In this document: positions 58,105-64,000 of the stretch, piece after piece
Numbering within the stretch: the first letter of the stretch is position 1
Layout of the letters: every line of letters starts with the position of its first letter
Assembly: GCF_000406965.1 (NCBI RefSeq)
Contig: NZ_KE136358.1
Location: 1-64,000 of the forward strand
Direction of reading: 5' to 3'
DNA: 64,000 bases
DNA from: Enterococcus avium ATCC 14025
Lineage (GTDB): Bacteria > Bacillota > Bacilli > Lactobacillales > Enterococcaceae
Notes under the pieces: generated by a model
Told to the model about the DNA's origin: nothing
The model's input: the letters and a program-made list of their open reading frames with translations, nothing else
Databases searched by the model: none
Made by a program: the position numbers and the translations under genes

Positions 58105-59211
58105 CTAGTTAGCTGATTGATTTGTCGACTCTTCTTGACTGCTAGTCGCTTGAGTATCAGTGCTCATTTCCGAAGATCTTGAACTGTCACTTGAGTTCCC
58201 CGCGGCTCCTGTTGTCGACGAACTAGAATGATTTGTACTACTTGTTTCTGAGTCTTGTGATTTTTTAAATACTGGTGTTACTTGTGCACTTACTGTTTTC
58301 GGAATAACCTGATAATTTCCAGAGATTGGGACATCGATAAATTTTTTTACCGTCCCTTGAATTTGACTTACGTCAACCGGAATACCAATACTGTCTATTT
58401 GATCAATTACTGACTGCACGCCAGTAATTGTTGCCTTTGTTCGATTCAGATCGATTTTGACACTTTCAACCGACGAAGGCAAATCTCCTTCTTGAATCGG
58501 ATAAAGCGAAACTTCTTTACTTGGTGTTTGAATTTCAAAATTGACAGTTACATTTTGCGGATCTGATTGGATCGGCAATACTTCGCCGCTGGCATTTAAA
58601 GCCTGTACAGGTGCTTGGATACTTTCCTGATCCGAAGAAAGTTTACTACTATCTACTGAAGCGACAACACGATCGATTTCTTTCATTGTGGTTTCTCCAG
58701 TTGTGATTTCAACCTTCTCTGGTTGAGTTGACAGTTCTCCGACTTTCAATCCATTATTACTGGTCGTACTGCTTAAAATTGGAGACACATCAAATTTCTT
58801 TTTGACCTTTTTTTCAATCGTAACTGAAATTGTTTCTGGTTCAATCGTTGCAAAAAGTGAACTAGATAAATTTTTCGTTTTCAATCTAACTTCATGCGTT
58901 CCAGATCCAAGCTTAGATAAATCAGCAACTACACTGAAATTGCGAGTATCTGGATCGATTTCTCTATTCAATTGAATCCTATTAGCACCGCTCAATTTGA
59001 CTGTTACATTTGATGAAAACCCATGAACAAAATAATCATCAGAATCGTAAACAACATTAATCGGTACATTCTGTATAGATTCTTCATAGTTCGTATCAGA
59101 TGAAATTAATCTGCTGAAATTTGAACTATTTACATTAAAAAATAAGATTAAACTAAATAGCAGGGAGATCAACATATAAGGTACGTTGTCTTTTTTGAAC
59201 TTAATTCTCAT
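58105..59211 (-). CDS. cdaR: CdaA regulatory protein CdaR (YbbR-domain protein)
   Basis: A membrane-anchored partner that tunes the diadenylate cyclase from outside the cytoplasm. The length is 368 residues. One N-terminal helix (about 10-27, [16 protein letters not shown]) is followed by about four YbbR repeats (about 40-310) and a Ser/Thr-rich C-tail (about 315-368, NHSSSSTTG and repeats). The tail may reach into the wall. The ATG overlaps cdaA by 4 nt (ATGA), and glmM starts 23 nt after its stop. Confidence 0.94.
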   Translation of the reverse strand: MRIKFKKDNVPYMLISLLFSLILFFNVNSSNFSRLISSDTNYEESIQNVPINVVYDSDDYFVHGFSSNVTVKLSGANRIQLNREIDPDTRNFSVVADLSKLGSGTHEVRLKTKNLSSSLFATIEPETISVTIEKKVKKKFDVSPILSSTTSNNGLKVGELSTQPEKVEITTGETTMKEIDRVVASVDSSKLSSDQESIQAPVQALNASGEVLPIQSDPQNVTVNFEIQTPSKEVSLYPIQEGDLPSSVESVKIDLNRTKATITGVQSVIDQIDSIGIPVDVSQIQGTVKKFIDVPISGNYQVIPKTVSAQVTPVFKKSQDSETSSTNHSSSSTTGAAGNSSDSSRSSEMSTDTQATSSQEESTNQSAN

Positions 59212-60092
59212 TTTTTGCCTCCTTTAGTCAAACCTTCCAAAAAGGTTTGCAAGAGACTCTTTCTCCCTACAATTTTCTCATCCGGTAGTAATTCTCGTCG
59301 CATTACAGCCAAGTATTCTTCTTGGGTCAAGTCGTGCAGGAAGTCATTGCTTAACGTAATGCTTACACCACCTGTCTCTTCTGAGACGATGAAAGTCAGA
59401 GCATCGCTGACTTCACTAATACCAACTGCCGCTCGATGTCTGGTTCCGAATTCTTTTGGAATTAGCATACTATCCGAAAGAGGTAAATAAGCAGAGGCAA
59501 CTGCGATTTTTCCATCTTTGACGATAACAGCGCCATCGTGCAGAGGTGTATTAGGAATAAAAATATTGATCAATAACTCGCCGGTAATATCCGCATCTAG
59601 ATCAATTCCGGTTTCAATATACTCGTCTAAGCCTGTTGAACGTTGAATTGTGACTAGAGCCCCGATTTTTCGTTTTGACATGTATTGAATGGCTTTATCG
59701 AAGGCCAAAATCATCCGTTCATCATCCAGCTCTTCTTTCTTCGATGTTTTAAAGAAAGCACTGCGTCCTAGATGCTCTAAACCACGTCGAACTTCCGGCT
59801 GAAAGATAATAATTGCCGCAATCACGCCATAAGTGATGACCTGATTCATCAGCCACGATAACGTATGCAGACCAATTAACTCGGCAACAATCCGGATACC
59901 GATAAAGATTGCGACACCTTTAAGCAATTGAACAGCCTTTGTTCCGCGAACAAGTTCAAACAAACGATAAATCAGAAACCAAACAACAAATATATCTAAA
60001 AGGTTGACGATAATATCCCAGGTTGAAAGATTCTCAGAAAAAAAGCTAAGCCAATAATCTGGTTTGAATAATTCAATTAAACGATTAGGCAT
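59208..60092 (-). CDS. cdaA: Diadenylate cyclase CdaA
   Basis: A membrane enzyme of 294 residues that makes c-di-AMP from two ATP, the messenger controlling potassium and osmolyte uptake and wall balance. Three membrane helices (about 24-105) precede the DAC domain, with its DGA motif in PLHDGAVIVKDGK and the RHR motif in FGTRHRAAVG. It is the first gene of cdaA-cdaR-glmM. The promoter (60127-60132) has an extended -10 and an overlapping dyad. Confidence 0.97.
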   Translation of the reverse strand: MPNRLIELFKPDYWLSFFSENLSTWDIIVNLLDIFVVWFLIYRLFELVRGTKAVQLLKGVAIFIGIRIVAELIGLHTLSWLMNQVITYGVIAAIIIFQPEVRRGLEHLGRSAFFKTSKKEELDDERMILAFDKAIQYMSKRKIGALVTIQRSTGLDEYIETGIDLDADITGELLINIFIPNTPLHDGAVIVKDGKIAVASAYLPLSDSMLIPKEFGTRHRAAVGISEVSDALTFIVSEETGGVSITLSNDFLHDLTQEEYLAVMRRELLPDEKIVGRKSLLQTFLEGLTKGGKK

Positions 60093-60126
60093 GAATAACC
60101 TCTCTTTCTATCCAAAATTCTCTACA

Positions 60127-60143
60127 ATTATACCACAATGGTA
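60127..60143 (-). promoter_or_regulatory. Extended -10 promoter with a 13-bp dyad upstream of cdaA
   Basis: The minus strand carries TGGTATAAT (extended -10, ending at 60127). Overlapping its upstream edge is the dyad TACCA-TTG-TGGTA (60143-60131). The dyad could be an operator, though it might also be chance. Confidence 0.5.
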
Positions 60144-60159
60144 CAGCTCTAGCATAAAA

Positions 60160-60195
60160 TTTAAGAGAGAGCCTTAGCAAGCTAAGACTCTCAAA
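60160..60195 (-). terminator. Terminator after nifJ
   Basis: The arms GAGAGTCTTAGC and GCTAAGGCTCTC (60192-60181 and 60178-60167) pair with one mismatch around a 2-nt loop. The minus strand continues TCTTAAATTTT, a weak T-run. Confidence 0.65.
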
Positions 60196-60200
60196 TATAA

Positions 60201-63200
60201 CTATTTTTTACGTTTCTCAGCTCGTGCTGCTCGGCGTGCAGCGCGTCTAGCTTCTGCTTCTGGATCAACTTTACGCTCACGTTTTAGTTTAACATTGACT
60301 GCTTCATCAGTATTTTCCAACTTAGTTCCAGCTAATTTCGCACGAATCTTTTCTTCTTGTCCGGCTAACCGGGCGTAATTATAGAAACGAGTCTGTGCAT
60401 CATTTACTGTCTTTTGGTATAGACGCTGTGCATCTTCAGGTTGAATTCTTTCCAACGCAGAAAAACGTGTTTGTTGTTTCATGAATCCGATCATTTCATC
60501 AAAATTTGGTTTCTTATAGTCCAATGTCATCGGATTTTTACCTTTTTCACGTTGTAAAGGATTGTAACGATACAGTGACCAATAGCCTGAATTAACAGCA
60601 TCTTTTGCTTCTTGCAGCGTTTTGCTCATTCCACCGCGTAACCCGTGATTAATACATGGCGTATAAGCAATTACAAGCGAAGGTCCAGGGAATTTTTCTG
60701 CTTCTTCTAGAGCTTTGATGGTTTGCATTTGGTTTGCTCCAGAGGCAATTTGAGCCACATAGACATTGCCATAGGTCATCGCCATCATACCTAAGTCTTT
60801 TTTAGACTGATATTTTCCACCCGCAGAAAATTTCGCAATAGCAGAAGCTGGGGTCGCTTTAGACGTTTGACCGCCTGTATTAGAATAAACTTCATTATCC
60901 ATTACCAAAATATTTACGTCAGCACCGCTGGCTAAAATATGATCTATCCCGCCAAAGCCGATATCATAAGCCCAGCCATCACCACCAAACATCCACTGAC
61001 TGGTTTTCACAAACAAATCACGATTATCATAAATATCAGCAAGCTTTGGATCAGATAAATCCGCCACTTCTAAGGCCGCCGCTAGTTTTGTGGCTCTTTG
61101 TTGCGTCCCTTCTGATTCAAACATATGATCCATCCAGTCTTCCAACAACTCTCGTAAATCATCTGAAACGTAATCTAGTACATCATTGATTTTATCAGCT
61201 AGCTCTTTACGACGTGTTTGGTTTGCTAAAAACATACCGTAGCCATACTCCGCATTATCTTCAAACAACGAATTCGACCAAGCGGGTCCTTGTCCTTTTT
61301 CATTCGTTGTATATGGACTGACTGGAGCCGCCGCACCCCAAATAGATGAACAACCAGTTGCATTAGCAATCATCATACGATCACCAAACATTTGTGTCAT
61401 TAATTTGACATAAGGTGTTTCTCCACAGCCAGCACAAGCGCCTGAGAATTCAAGCAATGGTTGATTAAATTGAGAGCCTAAAACAGAATTTGTTTTTGCA
61501 GGATTTGCCTTTTGCTTTAAAGTCATTGAGAATGCCCAGTTGATTGCTTGTTCTTTTTCCTCTTCGTAAGGCTTCATGACCAAAGCTTTACCTTTCGCCG
61601 GACAAGCCTCCACACACAAGCCGCAACCTGTACAATCTTCAACGGAAACCTGAATACGGTATTTCTGTCCATCAGCACCACGCATCTCTCTTACAATGTA
61701 TCCTTCAGGTGCTGCCTCCATTTCTTCCTCATCGGCTAAGAATGGTCGAATTGCAGCGTGAGGACAAACAAATGAACATTCATTACACATCGTGCAGCGG
61801 TCACTAATCCAGTGCGGAACTTCTAAAGCTACACCACGTTTCTCAAACTTCGCTGTACCTGTTGGTATAGTTCCATCTGTCATCCCATTTATAACTAAAT
61901 CATTCACTGTCAAGCTATTTCCTTGTTGTGAATTTATCGGTTCGACGATTTGTTCCACATATTGAGTAACCGGTGTTTGCCGGATTTTTTTTGGAATCTC
62001 TACTTTAGCCCAAGTTTCAGGTACTTGAACTTGATGTAAAAGTTCAACTGTTTGATTAATCGCAGCTATATTTTTTTCGACGATCTCTAATGATTTCCGT
62101 CGATAGCTCTTATCTGCTTCCGCTTTTAAAATATCTAATACTTCCTCAAAAGGAATGATCCCAGTTAAACGGAAAAACGCCGTTTGCATAACTGTATTGA
62201 TTCGTGAACCTAAACCAACATCCATTGCTAATTTCGCGGCATTGATGGTATAAAATTTAATATCATTTTCTGCAATATAACGCTTCATCTTAGCTGGCAG
62301 TAATCGATCAATCTGCGCATCATTCCACATAGTATTCATTAAGAAGACTCCGCCTGGCTTCAGACCTTTTAATAGATCATAAGTGTGAATATAAGCTGGT
62401 GTATGACAAGCGATAAAATCTGCACTCTCAACAAGATACGTCGAACGGATCGGCGTATCACCAAATCGTAAATGAGAAACAGTTAATCCGCCCGATTTTT
62501 TTGAATCATAACTGAAATATCCCTGTGCGTATTTATCTGTATGGTCCCCAATAATCTTAATAGCCGACTTATTCGCACCAACGGTTCCATCTGACCCAAA
62601 TCCCCAGAATTTTGCTTGAAATGTTTTAGGATTTGTCAGGTCAAGAATACCCTTTGTTTCTAATGACATATTTGTTACATCATCAACGATTCCAATCGTA
62701 AAACGTTTTTTTGCTTCTTTTTTATTCTTGGTCAATTCATCGTAAACAGCAATAATTTGATCTGGAGTCACATCCTTAGAGCCTAAACCAAAACGACCGC
62801 CAATGATTTTAGGACGAACATCCGCTTCATACATTACTCCTTGAACGTCTAATAAAAGTGGTTCCCCATCTGCCCCCGGCTCTTTTGAACGATCCAATAC
62901 AGCAATTGATTTAACAGTATCCGGCAGTTTGTCCAAAAAATTTTCAGTCGGGAACGGACGATACAAATGAATGTTTAGAAATCCAACCTTACGTCCGTTT
63001 GCATTTAAATAGTCCACCGTCTGCTCAATAGTTTGGGCTACGGAACCCATCGCTACAATAACCTCTTCAGCATCTTCAGCACCATAATAGGTTACTAAGT
63101 CGTAGTTTGTTCCACGTAATTTATTAATTTCAAACATATATTTTTGGACAATTGCTGGCAGTTCATCATAATAGCGATTGACTGTTTCCCTTTGTTGAAA

Positions 63201-63872
63201 ATGTACATCTGGATTTTGATTGGTTCCGCTGATGGTAGGATGATTGGGATTCATACTACGTTTACGGAAAGCTCTTAATTTTTCTTGGTTAATTAACGGC
63301 GCCAGCTCCTGATAATCAAGCACCTCGACCTTTTGAATCTCATGGCTCGTCCGGAAACCATCGAAAAAATTCATGAAAGGCAAACTACCTTCAATCGCGG
63401 CCAAATGTGCGACAGCAGATAAATCCATTACTTCTTGCACACTACTTTCTTGCAGCATAGCGAAGCCTGTTTGACGAGCTGCCATTACATCTCCGTGATC
63501 ACCAAAAATATTCAATGCATTTGTCGTAACGGCACGACTAGCAACATGAAAAACGCCTGGTAACAATTCACCGGCGATCTTATACATGTTAGGAATCATC
63601 AAGAGCAATCCCTGAGAGGCAGTATAAGTCGTAGTTAATGCGCCGGTTTTCAGCGCACCATGTACGACACCAGCGGCACCGGCCTCTGATTGCATTTCCG
63701 TAATTGATACGGGTTGACCAAATATATTTTTCTTTCCTTGTGAAGCCCACTGGTCTACAAGTTCGGCCATTGTTGAGCTAGGAGTGATCGGGTAAATTGC
63801 GGCTAATTCTGTAAATGCGTATGAAATATAAGCAGCAGCTGTATTTCCATCCATCGTTTTTTTCTTACGCAT
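60201..63872 (-). CDS. nifJ: Pyruvate:ferredoxin (flavodoxin) oxidoreductase
   Basis: Oxidises pyruvate to acetyl-CoA and CO2, passing electrons to ferredoxin or flavodoxin. It is a single-chain enzyme of 1223 residues. The N-terminal pyruvate-binding domain has AAAYISYAFTELAAIYPITPSS. Two 4Fe-4S clusters (about 690-755) are in CTMCNECSFVCP and CTGCGLCVEACPAKG. The third cluster and TPP domain have CAGCGETPYVK and a GDGWAYDIG motif with NEVYSNTGGQTSKATP. The extreme C-terminus is unusually basic (EARRAARRAARAEKRKK). It is oxygen-sensitive in known enzymes, pointing to anaerobic use. AAGGAGGAGACAC precedes the ATG. Confidence 0.97.
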   Translation of the reverse strand: MRKKKTMDGNTAAAYISYAFTELAAIYPITPSSTMAELVDQWASQGKKNIFGQPVSITEMQSEAGAAGVVHGALKTGALTTTYTASQGLLLMIPNMYKIAGELLPGVFHVASRAVTTNALNIFGDHGDVMAARQTGFAMLQESSVQEVMDLSAVAHLAAIEGSLPFMNFFDGFRTSHEIQKVEVLDYQELAPLINQEKLRAFRKRSMNPNHPTISGTNQNPDVHFQQRETVNRYYDELPAIVQKYMFEINKLRGTNYDLVTYYGAEDAEEVIVAMGSVAQTIEQTVDYLNANGRKVGFLNIHLYRPFPTENFLDKLPDTVKSIAVLDRSKEPGADGEPLLLDVQGVMYEADVRPKIIGGRFGLGSKDVTPDQIIAVYDELTKNKKEAKKRFTIGIVDDVTNMSLETKGILDLTNPKTFQAKFWGFGSDGTVGANKSAIKIIGDHTDKYAQGYFSYDSKKSGGLTVSHLRFGDTPIRSTYLVESADFIACHTPAYIHTYDLLKGLKPGGVFLMNTMWNDAQIDRLLPAKMKRYIAENDIKFYTINAAKLAMDVGLGSRINTVMQTAFFRLTGIIPFEEVLDILKAEADKSYRRKSLEIVEKNIAAINQTVELLHQVQVPETWAKVEIPKKIRQTPVTQYVEQIVEPINSQQGNSLTVNDLVINGMTDGTIPTGTAKFEKRGVALEVPHWISDRCTMCNECSFVCPHAAIRPFLADEEEMEAAPEGYIVREMRGADGQKYRIQVSVEDCTGCGLCVEACPAKGKALVMKPYEEEKEQAINWAFSMTLKQKANPAKTNSVLGSQFNQPLLEFSGACAGCGETPYVKLMTQMFGDRMMIANATGCSSIWGAAAPVSPYTTNEKGQGPAWSNSLFEDNAEYGYGMFLANQTRRKELADKINDVLDYVSDDLRELLEDWMDHMFESEGTQQRATKLAAALEVADLSDPKLADIYDNRDLFVKTSQWMFGGDGWAYDIGFGGIDHILASGADVNILVMDNEVYSNTGGQTSKATPASAIAKFSAGGKYQSKKDLGMMAMTYGNVYVAQIASGANQMQTIKALEEAEKFPGPSLVIAYTPCINHGLRGGMSKTLQEAKDAVNSGYWSLYRYNPLQREKGKNPMTLDYKKPNFDEMIGFMKQQTRFSALERIQPEDAQRLYQKTVNDAQTRFYNYARLAGQEEKIRAKLAGTKLENTDEAVNVKLKRERKVDPEAEARRAARRAARAEKRKK

Positions 63873-64000
63873 GTGTCTCCTCCTTTTTCAATTAATTGTT
63901 GTCATTTCTAATGTAGAAAAACAACCTATATTTCTGTAATATCTCTACAAGATACTTGGATTCTTGAGATACCAATTTTAGAATTTTTATAACAACGGAT
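63873..64000 (-). promoter_or_regulatory. nifJ upstream region
   Basis: This leader of at least 128 nt has a strong ribosome site just before the ATG. A loose dyad TGTA-N7-TACA lies at 63935-63949. A redox or oxygen regulator site would be expected here, but the dyad does not match a known box well enough to name one. Confidence 0.3.

Overview
The window looks like chromosomal DNA of a low-GC Gram-positive lactic acid bacterium, most likely an Enterococcus. The evidence is gene content and order: nrdR-dnaB-dnaI, polA-mutM-coaE, pcrA-ligA-gatCAB-dagK-rlmD, clpX-ysxC, cdaA-cdaR-glmM beside a ribozyme-controlled glmS, a fruRKA operon, and strong AGGAGG ribosome sites. A 1223-residue pyruvate:ferredoxin oxidoreductase (nifJ) occurs in only some enterococci. 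The species assignment is inference. Almost every gene is on the minus strand. The exceptions are a ClC antiporter, fruRKA, one 48-codon gene and glmS.

Left end (1-3092): two group II introns, one inside the other. A class C intron sits directly behind the terminator of a flippase-like membrane protein gene. Its reverse transcriptase is cut at the YADD catalytic motif by a second, probably class D, intron with an intact reverse transcriptase. The ribozyme ends and exon-binding sequences of the inner intron can be read from the sequence.

Region 3.1-20 kb: peptidase T, Nif3-like protein and trmK; the primosome genes dnaI and dnaB with nrdR; coaE, mutM and polA; a BI-1 membrane protein with a MaoC-like protein that lacks the catalytic His; murC; sprT and tex. 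Region 20-27 kb: an EamA transporter, a metallophosphoesterase, a VOC protein, a cystine symporter, DUF1149, a HAD phosphatase, phosphoglycerate mutase, a zinc-ribbon membrane protein and a 42-residue basic protein. Region 26.8-37 kb: rlmD, dagK, gatB, gatA, gatC, ligA and pcrA, covering tRNA-Gln/Asn amidation and DNA ligation and repair.

Region 37-49.7 kb: the ClC antiporter, a cytoplasmic alpha-amylase, the fructose operon behind four 10-bp repeats, an unrecognised 442-residue protein, ysxC, clpX and a secreted GH25 muramidase. Region 50-64 kb: trigger factor, an sppA-RDD-TPR operon, a 95-residue orphan, the glmS ribozyme and glmS, then glmM-cdaR-cdaA and nifJ. glmS and glmM are convergent neighbours that make glucosamine-6-P and then glucosamine-1-P for the cell wall. 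glmM is transcribed with the c-di-AMP synthase module, so wall precursor supply and turgor signalling are linked at this locus.

An imperfect-palindrome intergenic repeat is present twice (20127-20235 and 46806-46927). Several terminators contain the stop codon of the gene they end. I saw no tRNA, rRNA, CRISPR array, prophage or insertion sequence.
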